From NCBI RefSeq assembly GCF_000829465.1, contig NZ_JXAL01000001.1:186001-250000 (forward strand): a DNA stretch of 64,000 nucleotides, in the 5' to 3' direction. This DNA comes from Cohnella kolymensis (GTDB lineage Bacteria > Bacillota > Bacilli > Paenibacillales > Paenibacillaceae). The notes under the pieces were generated by a model. That model was not told where the DNA came from. It made no database searches and was given only the letters and a program-made list of their open reading frames with translations. The position numbers and the translations under genes were made by a program. Of the stretch, positions 37,257 to 46,118 are shown one piece after another (within the stretch, counting starts at the first letter, position 1; each line of letters begins with the position of its first letter).

Positions 37257-37981
37257 TTAAAAAAGTTTCCCCCATAAATCTGCCTTCAGCGTTATCTCTT
37301 CTACAGAAACATTATCTGTTTCATGCTGCTCCCCATACTTCAGCAAAATGTACAACAAGGATGTAAGCCCTACAGTTTGATATGCCAGCTGATTTTTCAT
37401 TACAATGTTTGAGTTTTCGCTTGATGTAGATAATAGACCGAGTTTTCCAAGGGGACTTTGAGTTACGTCTTCAGGGTCCTTTATGCTGTTATCTTTTAGG
37501 TAAAGGCGGCACAAGCAGTCGACATCACGTTTTAGGGACTTGTCTGAAGTTAGCTGTCCCTCCTTCGCAGCCCAAACTGAGGTTTCAGAAACAATCTCCT
37601 CTTTTGTAATTGCTCCCCTTGTAATGATATTAAAGAAACCATGCCACACTATTAAGCGTTCTTTGGAGCCATCCATATTCACTAGTGAATAATGCAGCAA
37701 AGATAACGAGTCCGGTAAATCGAGATAGGGATCGTAGGTGTTAATTATCTCCCCGATTTTTGTCAATATATGTACACTTTTGTTTGTTTGATCTTTCTCT
37801 TCCTTAGCGATGTTAGTGGCAGTGATCCAAAAACGTAAAGACTGAACCATGTTTTTTCCGAGCCTATTTTTTCAGCGGCATCTTTTTCAAAGAAAAAACG
37901 AGGATTTTGTTGTATCATCTTAATGCCCTTACGAAGCCAATTCAATCGCAAATGAAATGTCTCGTGCTGTCCATATTTCAT
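37257..37981 (-). pseudogene. sspB: SspB-type DUF4007 protein, frameshifted
   Basis: About 241 residues when restored. The first part (MKYGQHETFHLRLNWLRKGI..., ATG 37981 with GGAGGG 8 bases upstream) is in one frame; the rest (MVQSLRFWITATNIAKEE... to 37257) is in another. Adding one base at about 37862-37864 gives ...DAAEKIGLGKNMVQSLRFWI, the expected DUF4007 N-terminus. DUF4007 proteins of this locus type (SspB) nick DNA for single-strand phosphorothioation. First gene of sspBCD. Its transcript starts just upstream at a TATAAT. Confidence 0.8.
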
Positions 37982-38030
37982 ATTCAGCCCTCCATGTAAC
38001 AATGAGAATATACATTCGCCTATTAACACA

Positions 38031-38036
38031 ATTATA
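38031..38036 (-). promoter_or_regulatory. Predicted -10 element of sspBCD operon
   Basis: TATAAT on the minus strand, 50 bases before the sspB ATG. The -35 position falls in the preceding terminator hairpin and is not a good match, so the promoter may be weak or regulated. Confidence 0.45.
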
Positions 38037-38045
38037 GCACAAAAA

Positions 38046-38073
38046 AGTTCCTGGATGGAAAGATCCAGGAACT
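38046..38073 (-). terminator. Terminator upstream of sspB promoter
   Basis: Perfect 11-bp stem AGTTCCTGGAT / ATCCAGGAACT with a 6-base loop. Read on the minus strand it is followed by TTTTTTG. It insulates sspBCD from the DUF3427 helicase gene. Confidence 0.9.
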
Positions 38074-38313
38074 TATAAAAGTAGAGAAGTAAAAATTTTT
38101 TTTCAGTAAGTGTGTTGATTCGCTATCAATCGACAGAAATCCTCCATAAACTAATTTCCATATAATTACAATACTATGCTTACGGCACCGTTGAAGCGTC
38201 GGTATTGACGGAGCGTCATTCATAAATTTCTCCATAGCGGCGAGTTGTGGATTTCCTAGGCATCAAGCGGTCAATCCCCAAGCCACTTTTTGTGCAAACC
38301 AATTCTCAACAAA

Positions 38314-41211
38314 CTAATTCTTATAATCCGTAATAATATAGCGGTACAGCTTTGGATCTACTGCATGCTCCAAGATCAAGTTCATGCAGACAACGGGGGA
38401 ACCATCGTCCGACATCGTTGTTTGCTGTACTGAACTCGGATCAGGTTTTGCCTTTCCTAAATAATAGAAATCACTACCACCTTCATCATCGTCCTTCTTA
38501 ACAAAGATTTGAATGTGTAAATCATTTTCATTTGCTTCAACAATTTTTCGAACTTCTTCAGAACGTAATGTCCGTTTACTTCTGGTAAACCATTTCAATG
38601 TCGTCGGGGATAAAAACTCGTCCCCATAATTAGTACTTGAGGCAACACTTTCCTTTTTATGATAAGTAACAAAGATCGGACACATATCATTCTTTATCGC
38701 ATAACCGAATATTGTCCCCTTTTCGTCGTTTTCCCAACCAAGAAGCCTACAGAAATCTTTTCGTGTATATTTTTGATACACAGTCAAAGGCAGCTTAGGA
38801 TCATACATTCTCGATTTTTCAGCAGCGCTGTCAACAACATCTCGAAATAGCTTTTTGAAAAAATGGTTTGTCGCCAAACTGTGTTTCATTGTTTCATTTA
38901 ATCTATAGTAGTTGTCCTCGTCCAATGTACAAATTGGAACATTACCATATTTCTCCCGATCAGACGCGACGAAGAAGGACAAATCCATTATTCTCCTTAT
39001 CGAACTGATTGTTCTTTCGTCCGTTGGGCAATTCAATTCCATTAACTTCGTTACGTATCGGTCATGAGAAACAACGCCTTGGTTAATTAATAAATCAAGT
39101 AATACGATCTCGTGTCTTCTTTTGCCGTTCAGAATCTCTTTTGATATCATCTCCATGACTTGTGCTTCGTAATTCGTCAAAGAAGGTACATCTTCTCTTA
39201 TCCTAAGCAGAAAATGATGATAGCTCTTATGTGTATCAGTAATTACACCAGGATCAATTAAATTATGTTGAATGAAATCGATCAAGAAGGGCATCCGGCC
39301 GATTCTGTTTTTTAATTCTTGATACGCCTCTTTTAACTTCTTTAGCTCTGTCAAATTAGTATTGTTAATAGATTTATAGATTTGCTCTTTCGCCACTTCT
39401 TCGAAGTTAATGGATGAGAGGCCATTGATGTAACTTGTATCCTTCATTTTTCTTCTAATATTATCTTTGTTTAATGATCTATCCCCGGATAAGGCTATGG
39501 GAATTAAATAGTTGTTTTTATAATTCCCGATGAAGTCGATAATCGTGACGAATTCTTTAGCCTTATGCTTTCGTAATCCGCGACCTAACTGTTGAATAAA
39601 AACAATGCTCGACTGCGTTTGTCTTAACATGACTACTTGGTTTACCGTCGGAATATCAATGCCTTCGTTAAAGATGTCGACCGTAATAATGTAATCTAAA
39701 TCGCCATGCTCAAGTTTTTGCACTTGCAACTCTCTTTGTTCGATGGAGTCTTCCCCCGTGAGTGCAACCGTCTCGTAGCCTCTTCCATTCATCTTCACGG
39801 ATAACTCAATGGCCTCGTCTTTACGGCTGCAGAAAATTAAGCCCTTTACCTTCTGCCCGGAGTACCCGTAATATTCAATTTTTTCGATTAAATGGCTTAC
39901 CCGTTCTTCCGTCACGAGCTTTGATAAGATCGTTGTATCATCTATAGTTTCGCCATTCAATTCAAGATCCGTAACGCCAAAGTAATGGAATGGACAAAGC
40001 ATATCCTCTTCCAGCGCTTCCTGCAGTCGGATCTCGTAGGCGACATTATAATTGAATAATTCATAAATATTAAAGTCGTCCGTACGTTCGGGGGTCGCTG
40101 TCATACCCATCATAAATTCGGGGGCAAAGTAATCGATGACTCTGCGATATGAAGCCGCCCCTGCCTTATGTACCTCATCGATGAGTATATAATCGAAATC
40201 ACGAGGATCAAACTGAGATAGTACTTCAGGCTTGGATATCGTTTGTACGGTCGCAAACAAATATTTGGCGCCTATGTGTTTGCCCGTTCCCGACAACAAT
40301 CCGTATTCATCTGGACTCCCGCTAACCAGCCCTTCGAAGTCCGATTTCGCTTTCAGGAGAATTTGTTCCCTATGTGCGATAAATAGCATTCTCTTAGGAT
40401 TGAAATTTTTTACGTCAAAGGCAGATAGATAAGTTTTTCCCGTACCTGTAGCCGAAACAATTAACGCTCTCTGATGACCTGCATCCCTTACTTCTTGAAT
40501 CCCAGCTAAAGCATAATTTTGCATTTTATTCGGGGTAATTGAATTACCAGCACTCTGGTTAGGCAAGTCAATTGGCTCTACTTTAGTTAATTCTTCTTTC
40601 ATAATTTGCTTAGCAGTATGTTGCACATATAATATCTCGTAGTTCTTTATCCATGTTTCCGTTAATGACTCGGAACGATTCCATATCTCTTCAAACTGAT
40701 CATTGACTTCTAGAATGAACTTAGTGTTTGCATTTACTGTGAGGCTAACATTCCACTCATAGTTTATTTTTAATGCTTGAGCTGTAAGGTTGGCACTACC
40801 AATGATTAAAAAGAAATCATCGTTGTAATCAAAAATATAACCTTTGGAGTGGAACCCTTCGAGATCCGTCAATCGTACTTCTAAATTGTCAATTTTGAGC
40901 AACTCACGGAATACTTTTGGATTATTAAAAAATAAATACGTAGAAGTTAACAATTTACCTGCTATTCCTTTGCGCTTTAAATCGATCAAGTGAGATTTCA
41001 ACATGGCTAATCCACTTTCTGTAACAAAAGCGACGACAAACCTAAAAGCTTGACAGGATGTTAACCCTTCTACCACTGAAGATAATACGTTCTCCTTTGT
41101 AATTGGATTATTGATTAATAATTTAGGAGAATACTTCTCAAGAACAGAGTTAATCTGAGGTACAGCCGTGAGGTTAAAGGTCTCGTTAATATGAGTCACT
41201 GAGTTGGACAC
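38314..41211 (-). CDS. PLD-DEAD/DEAH helicase with DUF3427 domain
   Basis: An intact 965-residue protein. N-terminal phospholipase-D nuclease domain (about 50-200) with FHSKGYIFDYNDDFFLII followed by GSANLT; superfamily 2 helicase (about 220-600) with SATGTGKTYLSA, DEVH in LIDEVHKAG, MTATPERTD and QQLGRGLRKHK; a helical linker; and a C-terminal DUF3427 domain (about 790-960). Such proteins are widespread in defence islands and often sit beside a NUDIX hydrolase, as here. GTG start at 41211 with GGAGTGAG 8 bases upstream. Separated from sspB by a terminator, so it is an independent unit. Confidence 0.88.
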   Translation of the reverse strand: MSNSVTHINETFNLTAVPQINSVLEKYSPKLLINNPITKENVLSSVVEGLTSCQAFRFVVAFVTESGLAMLKSHLIDLKRKGIAGKLLTSTYLFFNNPKVFRELLKIDNLEVRLTDLEGFHSKGYIFDYNDDFFLIIGSANLTAQALKINYEWNVSLTVNANTKFILEVNDQFEEIWNRSESLTETWIKNYEILYVQHTAKQIMKEELTKVEPIDLPNQSAGNSITPNKMQNYALAGIQEVRDAGHQRALIVSATGTGKTYLSAFDVKNFNPKRMLFIAHREQILLKAKSDFEGLVSGSPDEYGLLSGTGKHIGAKYLFATVQTISKPEVLSQFDPRDFDYILIDEVHKAGAASYRRVIDYFAPEFMMGMTATPERTDDFNIYELFNYNVAYEIRLQEALEEDMLCPFHYFGVTDLELNGETIDDTTILSKLVTEERVSHLIEKIEYYGYSGQKVKGLIFCSRKDEAIELSVKMNGRGYETVALTGEDSIEQRELQVQKLEHGDLDYIITVDIFNEGIDIPTVNQVVMLRQTQSSIVFIQQLGRGLRKHKAKEFVTIIDFIGNYKNNYLIPIALSGDRSLNKDNIRRKMKDTSYINGLSSINFEEVAKEQIYKSINNTNLTELKKLKEAYQELKNRIGRMPFLIDFIQHNLIDPGVITDTHKSYHHFLLRIREDVPSLTNYEAQVMEMISKEILNGKRRHEIVLLDLLINQGVVSHDRYVTKLMELNCPTDERTISSIRRIMDLSFFVASDREKYGNVPICTLDEDNYYRLNETMKHSLATNHFFKKLFRDVVDSAAEKSRMYDPKLPLTVYQKYTRKDFCRLLGWENDEKGTIFGYAIKNDMCPIFVTYHKKESVASSTNYGDEFLSPTTLKWFTRSKRTLRSEEVRKIVEANENDLHIQIFVKKDDDEGGSDFYYLGKAKPDPSSVQQTTMSDDGSPVVCMNLILEHAVDPKLYRYIITDYKN

Positions 41212-41282
41212 GTGAGGAACTCACTCCAATTGACTAGGATTATTTAATATTAAAAGCAGAAAATAACATTTGACAAGAAAAA

Positions 41283-41315
41283 AAGAACTGCCCGCAATCG
41301 AAGCAAGAAGTTCTT
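41283..41315 (-). terminator. Hairpin between NUDIX and DUF3427 genes
   Basis: AAGAACT / AGTTCTT stem with a long loop. On the minus strand it is followed by TTTTTTTC. Partial read-through may link the two genes. Confidence 0.6.
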
Positions 41316-41325
41316 TAGTCTAGAA

Positions 41326-41721
41326 TTATAGGACTGACTTAATAATCTTCTCAACCGCCGGAATATCGGCAGGTGCCCAGTCCAGTAAACCTAATTCGGA
41401 TCTGGGCAGCCATTGAATAGCAACATGTTCTGTTAACAAAGGACTACCCCCCATTAGGTTGCAGTAATAGGTCGTCAAGTGAACAATCCCGAAATCGTAT
41501 TCGTGTATGGTAGTCTCTACCCATTCACCAATTTCGATTTCACAATGCATTTCCTCTTTTATTTCCCGATATAGCGCTTCTTGCGGCGTTTCACCTGATT
41601 CGATTTTCCCGCCAGGAAACTCCCACTTCAGGGGCAAGGACTTACTTTCGCCCCTTTGCGCGCATAGGATTTTCCCATTTTTCTCGATTACAGCACCGAC
41701 AACATGGATGTTTTTTTTCAT
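41326..41721 (-). CDS. NUDIX hydrolase (MutT-like (deoxy)nucleoside triphosphate pyrophosphohydrolase)
   Basis: A 131-residue enzyme with a complete Nudix box, GKIESGETPQEALYREIKEE (residues about 37-56), in the order G-x5-E-x7-REIKEE. The N-terminus (VVGAVIEKNGKILCAQRGES) is typical of 8-oxo-dGTP/CTP-type pyrophosphohydrolases. AGGGGGA precedes the ATG. It lies 114 bases before the DUF3427 helicase gene on the same strand, so it may alter the nucleotide pool during phage attack rather than act in general repair (inference). Confidence 0.9.
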   Translation of the reverse strand: MKKNIHVVGAVIEKNGKILCAQRGESKSLPLKWEFPGGKIESGETPQEALYREIKEEMHCEIEIGEWVETTIHEYDFGIVHLTTYYCNLMGGSPLLTEHVAIQWLPRSELGLLDWAPADIPAVEKIIKSVL

Positions 41722-42033
41722 ATGGTCCCCCTGCTAAATCTACTACTTGTATCATAATTGCCGATTGTTGTAGGTGCAAGCGAAGTTCCAGTTGTCCTTG
41801 ACGGCAACTTGGCTACAGTAGTGTTATGGCATACTGGGCTATTAGACATCACTTTATAGTTTGAAAGCAAACATCCACAACCTCATGCGATTGTGGATTT
41901 ACATGGTGGAGGCGAACCGGGGTGTAGCAAATCCACAATTCGCCGATTATCTATTTCTGATGTGGAAACCGAAAAAAGTCACTGGTTTCTAAACAGTGAG
42001 GATTTTTTGATTGCCGCTAAGGTTAAAGCTCGC
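41722..42033. other. Island junction between NUDIX gene and second catabolic island
   Basis: A 312-bp gap without a complete gene. A short plus-strand frame (about 41765-41860, VVGASEVPVVLDGNLATVV) is unrecognised and may be a gene remnant. The region contains a hairpin plus tmRNA-3'-end-like sequence, listed separately, and probably marks an integration boundary. Confidence 0.5.
41873..41915 (-). repeat. tmRNA (ssrA) 3'-end-like fragment A
   Basis: On the minus strand, GGTTCGCCTCCACCATG is followed by a hairpin (ATCCACAA / TTGTGGAT). The TTCGCCTCCACCA string matches the acceptor end of Firmicute tmRNA. Fourteen bases CATGGTGGAGGCGA (41902-41915, + strand) recur with one change at 49850-49863. 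Only the very 3' end is present, as expected for an integration scar. Confidence 0.55.
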
Positions 42034-42834
42034 TTACTTTATTAACTCTTTCAAGCTTTTGAGGGATTGAAGAATATTCGCTTCCTTCTTTTCGCCGAAA
42101 TATTCAACGGAAATGTAGCCCTTGTAATTGCGTTTTTGCAGCTCGTGGAGCAGAGCCCGATTATCAATGTCGCCATCGAACACGGGAACCGGTATAGTTT
42201 TATAAAAATTGTCGTGGTCCCATTTGTAGTTTTTAAGATGCACATGCTCAACCAAAGAATAGACTGTGGGCAATGCCTCCATCTGATCGATTCGCTCCAC
42301 ATTCAGGTTCGCTCCGTCAAAAACAACCTTTACACGGGGATGATTCACTTCACGAACAAGATCCTGTAACGATTCCGTGTTGTCGACAAATGTATCGTAA
42401 TGAATTTCGATCGCAATGTTGATTTCGTATTGATCGGCCTTGCTCATAACCTTCATCATGTCGCTGACGACTTGCCCCCACTGCTCGGGGGATGCGAGTC
42501 TCGAGGATTTATGGCCTACAAATGTGCGTATAAGAGGGCAATTGAGCTGTCTGGCCACATCCAGCAAGTGGTTCAAGGATTTGAATTCCTGCTGCAAATC
42601 CCGCTCACCGGAAAAACCGCCTGAAAATGTTGTATATCCGCTAATAGCGGGAACTTCCAGCCCATATTCCTGCAGTTTTGCTTTTAATTTGTCTAAAGGG
42701 CCATGTTCCTCCTGGAATCTTTCGATATGACCCATCCACAACTCGATTCCGTCTAATTCCAGCGGCTTCACCCAGTCGAATACTTCCTCTAAGGACCACT
42801 CTTTAAAACCGGATGTGCATATGCTTGTTTTCAC
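42034..42834 (-). CDS. Sugar phosphate isomerase/epimerase (AP-endonuclease-2 fold)
   Basis: A 266-residue TIM-barrel enzyme of the xylose isomerase-like/IolE-Hyi superfamily. Metal-binding acids and histidines are in AIEIHYDTF, VVFDGANLN, HVHLKNYKW and YISVEYFGEK. The start is GTG 42834 with AAGGAGGATCC 8 bases upstream. A longer reading to 42876 lacks a ribosome binding site. It lies downstream of an aldo/keto reductase and an IclR regulator, which suggests catabolism of an unusual sugar or polyol. Confidence 0.85.
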   Translation of the reverse strand: MKTSICTSGFKEWSLEEVFDWVKPLELDGIELWMGHIERFQEEHGPLDKLKAKLQEYGLEVPAISGYTTFSGGFSGERDLQQEFKSLNHLLDVARQLNCPLIRTFVGHKSSRLASPEQWGQVVSDMMKVMSKADQYEINIAIEIHYDTFVDNTESLQDLVREVNHPRVKVVFDGANLNVERIDQMEALPTVYSLVEHVHLKNYKWDHDNFYKTIPVPVFDGDIDNRALLHELQKRNYKGYISVEYFGEKKEANILQSLKSLKELIK

Positions 42835-42992
42835 AACTGGATCCTCCTTTGTCCGACTATGAATGTATTTAGTCAACCAATTTGGGCCGTCCCAGGCACC
42901 AGTTGATCTAAATGAGCGCAGAGAGGGAATGTCCGATAGGGAATCCTATTCCGGTCTGCATGGTGTCTTGTCCATCGATAGCCTGGCCATTT

Positions 42993-43936
42993 CTAAGTAG
43001 TTGGTTTGTCGTCCTTGAGGTCAAGCCAGCTGATTTCACCTGGTGTAAGCCGGATAGACGCAGCTTCCATATTGCTTCTAAGCTCCTCCGCGTCGAATGA
43101 ACCGACAACGCAGCAGGCGGGAAACGGCTGATTTAACACATATGCCAGGGCGATCTGGGGAAGCGTAACGCCCTTCTTCGCGGACAGCGACTTGGCCCGG
43201 CGCAGTCTATCCCAGTTTTCTTCACTGTAATAAACCTTTACCATATAGGAATCGGAACGATCCTCCTGCGTGAAGCTGCCGGATAAAAAACCGCGGGCCA
43301 GCGCAGACCAGGACAGGAGAGGATGGCCGGTTCCCTGGTGCCAAGAAGAAATGCTTTCGTCTGCGGAGACGCAGCCCGGCCATAACGGTTCAAGCGGCTT
43401 GGCCAGGCTTAAATTTATGCTGCTCGCGGCAAATCCTTGCAGCCCGTGCTTGTCCGCATATTCGTTAGCCTCTTCAATTCTTTGCCAGGACCAATTGGAA
43501 GTTCCGATCGTTTTGATGTGGCCGGAGGCAATATATTCATTCAGTTTTTCCATAAGCGGACCGACAGGCTGGGAAGGATCGTCCCTGTGCAGCATGTAAA
43601 TGTCTACATAATCGGTGCCAAGCCGTTCCAGCTGCCCAGAAAATCGCGGGTGATATGCTCGGGGCTTACCCGCCTGCTTTCCTGTTCGGTATGGTGGCAG
43701 CCCTTCGTCAGCACAATAACCTGATCGCGATTGCGACGCTGTTGCATCCAGATCCCTACAGCCTTTTCGCTTTCTCCGTTTCCGTAAAACATGGCTGTGT
43801 CCAGAACATTGCCGCCAAGGCGAACGTATTCGTCCAGCAGCGGGATCATATCCATCACATTTTGGTCTCGCCTTGAGGTTCCAAAGATTAGGTTGGATAA
43901 AGGTTTGTCAAGATTAGATATCGTGATGTATTTCAC
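42993..43936 (-). pseudogene. Aldo/keto reductase, frameshifted
   Basis: Aldo/keto reductase of about 314 residues when restored. The first part (MKYITISNLDKPLSNLIFG..., GTG 43936, GGGGAGG upstream) has the catalytic Asp/Tyr in VLDTAMFYGNGESEK and Lys in VLTKGCHH. The rest begins MLHRDDPSQP in another frame. Adding one base near 43632-43637 restores ITRDFLGQLERLGTDYVDIY and the catalytic His. Paired with the sugar isomerase gene. Substrate unknown. Confidence 0.82.
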
Positions 43937-43964
43937 TTAAGCATCCTCCCCTTGTTCGGGCCCT

Positions 43965-44730
43965 TTATTTCGCCTGTCTTATGTATCCTACCAATGACGA
44001 TATTTCCAACGCTGCGCGTTTGATGTGGTCCTTCAGCAGCGAAATTTTCTCCTCGGTAAACCGGATGGAAGGACCGGAAACGGACAAGGCGGCTCTCACT
44101 TCCCCGTTAACGTCGAATATCGGCGACGCGACGCAGCCGACTCCTTTCTCGTCATGCGTACTTGCAAACGCTTCCGCGCGAATCGCTGTTAATTCGCTCA
44201 TCAATCTCATGGATTTCAAGCTATCGTCGATTTTTTTTGAATATGGTGTCTTTAAACTCGTCGTCTTGGTAAGCCAACAAGACATGGCCGCTGGCTCCGT
44301 CCCATAATGGAATCGGCTCCCCTATTTTTGCCGAATGGCGAATGGACTCCAAGCCTTCGCTTTGTTCAAAGCAAACGCGATAATCATTTTCCAAAACATA
44401 GAGATTTACCGTTTCCTTTATCAGATCGCGCAATTGATCCATAACAGGTTTTGCCGCTTCCCGAATTTTGGTCGATTTTCCGGTAATATAGCCAAGATAA
44501 TAAAGCCGCTGTCCAAGTTTATACTTCAGGGTGCTGGAATTTTTGGAAATCATCTGATTATGCTCCAGGGTTGCGAGCAGTCTCGTTGTCGTGGATTTTG
44601 CTAAATTAATCTGATTGGAAATTTCGGTAAGAGATAGTTCGGGCTGTTCAAGAGAAAAGCAGTTCAAAATATCCAAAGCTCGCTGAACTGTACGTAACGA
44701 TTCATTTTCTTTATGACTTGTGCCCGGCAT
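43965..44730 (-). pseudogene. IclR-family regulator, frameshifted
   Basis: IclR-type regulator of about 254 residues when restored. The winged HTH is intact (TVQRALDILNCFSLEQPELS, LTEISNQINLAKSTTTRLL). The effector domain breaks at an A8 tract (44231-44238). Removing one A joins DDEFKDTIFKKIDDSLKS to the GVGCVASPIFDVNGEVRAAL region. ATG 44730 is chosen, with GAGAGGTGG 8 bases upstream. It is divergent from tctCBA, with operator-like repeats in the 276-bp gap, so it probably controls both directions. Confidence 0.83.
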
Positions 44731-44910
44731 TCTTTGATCCACCTCTCTATAAGTTCCATTCAATGGAATTGGTATTTGTTTAATGGTATTTATTTTGGTT
44801 TTATCTTACATTTGGCCTCCGGCGTTTTCAAGAGCTATTTTTAAACGAGTTCAAATAAATCCACGAGTAATCTAGAGCAACGCTAATAAGAAACACTTTG
44901 GAAATTATTG

Positions 44911-44939
44911 TTGACAACCTATTTTTTCAACTCTAAAAT
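44911..44939 (+). promoter_or_regulatory. SigA promoter of tctCBA
   Basis: TTGACA (44911-44916), 17-base spacer and TAAAAT (44934-44939), about 70 bases before the tctC start. A close match to the vegetative consensus. Confidence 0.75.
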
Positions 44940-44954
44940 CGTAATCATATTCCA

Positions 44955-44984
44955 TACAATAGTTTTTTTATTCCACCTATTGTA
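44955..44984. promoter_or_regulatory. Inverted repeat, possible IclR operator
   Basis: Perfect 8-bp arms TACAATAG / CTATTGTA separated by 14 bases, lying between the promoter and the tctC ribosome binding site. Its position just downstream of the -10 would suit a repressor site. Confidence 0.45.
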
Positions 44985-45006
44985 ATTTCAAGGGAGGCTT
45001 GTAAGC

Positions 45007-46044
45007 ATGAAGTTGAGAAGCAAGGGGAAATTTTTGAAATGGGGCGTTACGGCTGCTCTTACAGCAAGTTTGGTCTTGCTTGCCGCCTGTGGTGAAAGCG
45101 GTTCCAAGAAAAAATATCCGGAGCAATCCATCACAGGCGTAGTCCAGTGGGGAGCGGGCGGTGCGATGGATAACGTATCGAGAGCGATAGCTCCACTTGC
45201 CGAAAAAAGTTTAGGGCAGTCAATCGTTATCACGAACAAGCCTGGTGCAACCGGTTCTATAGCCATGCAGTATGTCCATGAAAAAAAGGCGGATGGATAC
45301 AATCTGCTGTTCTCGGCGGAGAATCCTGCGTTGTACGGTGTGCTGCAAATTTCCAATCAATCCTTCGAGGATTTTTATCCGATTAACATTATGGCCCGCG
45401 GCGTTGCCACGGTCGTTGTTCCTAATGACTCGAAATATCAAACAATGAGCGATCTGATTAAGGATACGCAAGCGAATCAGGGTAAAATCAAGATGGGCTC
45501 CACCGGTCCCGGCGGCCTTCCGTTCATGGTGACCACGATGATCGAATCGGTTGCCAAAACCAAATTCAACATGGTGCCGTTTGACGGCGAAGGCCCGGGC
45601 ATGACAGCTTTGCTAGGAAAACATGTTGATGTGCTTGTTGTCGGTTTGACGGCAGCCGCAGAAAACGCGAAAGCCGGGAAAGTCCGTATTCTTGCCGTAG
45701 TCAACGACGAGAAGTTAAAAGATTTTCCGGATGTGCCTGCAATTACGGAAGCACTGCCTGAAGTGAAAAAATTCCTTCCGTGGGGACCGTTCTATGGCGT
45801 CTGGGTTAAAAAAGATGCGCCGGACGATGTCAAGAAAACCTTGGTCAAAGCGTTCGCGGAAGCCCAAAAAGAGCCGGAATTCCAAGACTTCTTAACGAGA
45901 ATGGGCGCGGTATCCTTGGGAATTTCAGGCGATGAGGCCGATAAGTTTTGGCGCGACTGGCAATCAACCAGCGCCTGGCTACTCCAGGATGCCGGTGTTG
46001 CCAAAGCTAGTCCTGAACAGTTAAACATTCCGAGGAAGAAGTAA
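45007..46044 (+). CDS. tctC: TctC-family tripartite transporter binding lipoprotein
   Basis: A 345-residue lipoprotein with lipobox LAAC (about residues 24-27) and a Bug/TctC periplasmic-binding fold (ITGVVQWGAGGAMDNVSRAI, VITNKPGATGSIAMQYV). It delivers a carboxylate to the TctAB membrane complex encoded next. AGGGAGG precedes the ATG. TctC proteins bind diverse organic acids and the ligand cannot be read here. The frame is intact, unlike its neighbours. Confidence 0.9.
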   Translation: MKLRSKGKFLKWGVTAALTASLVLLAACGESGSKKKYPEQSITGVVQWGAGGAMDNVSRAIAPLAEKSLGQSIVITNKPGATGSIAMQYVHEKKADGYNLLFSAENPALYGVLQISNQSFEDFYPINIMARGVATVVVPNDSKYQTMSDLIKDTQANQGKIKMGSTGPGGLPFMVTTMIESVAKTKFNMVPFDGEGPGMTALLGKHVDVLVVGLTAAAENAKAGKVRILAVVNDEKLKDFPDVPAITEALPEVKKFLPWGPFYGVWVKKDAPDDVKKTLVKAFAEAQKEPEFQDFLTRMGAVSLGISGDEADKFWRDWQSTSAWLLQDAGVAKASPEQLNIPRKK

Positions 46045-46058
46045 ACGTATAGTTTCAA

Positions 46059-46093
46059 AGCCGAAAGAGAGGTTTCTTCCTCTCTTTCGGGCT
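46059..46093 (+). terminator. Intercistronic hairpin tctC-tctB
   Basis: AGCC-GAAAGAGAGG / CCTCTCTTTC-GGGCT, a 14-bp stem with a 6-base loop just after tctC and without a T tract. It may protect the tctC message or reduce read-through, giving more binding protein than membrane subunits. Confidence 0.65.
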
Positions 46094-46118
46094 ATTAATT
46101 AAGAAATAGGTGAACGAG

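Larger units (their letters stand above)
37982..38313 (-). other. Intergenic region before sspB
   Basis: A 332-bp gap. It holds the sspB promoter region and a strong terminator (both listed separately). The rest (38075-38313) has a 67-codon minus-strand frame (MEKFMNDAPSIPTLQRCRK...) that I do not recognise and that has no convincing ribosome binding site. It may be a gene remnant. Confidence 0.4.

Noticed and set aside
32775..37981. BREX type 4 system (PAPS reductase plus large ATPase)
   Set aside because: No PglZ phosphatase or BrxL protease gene is present. The DUF4007 protein and DUF262/HNH protein point to Ssp instead.
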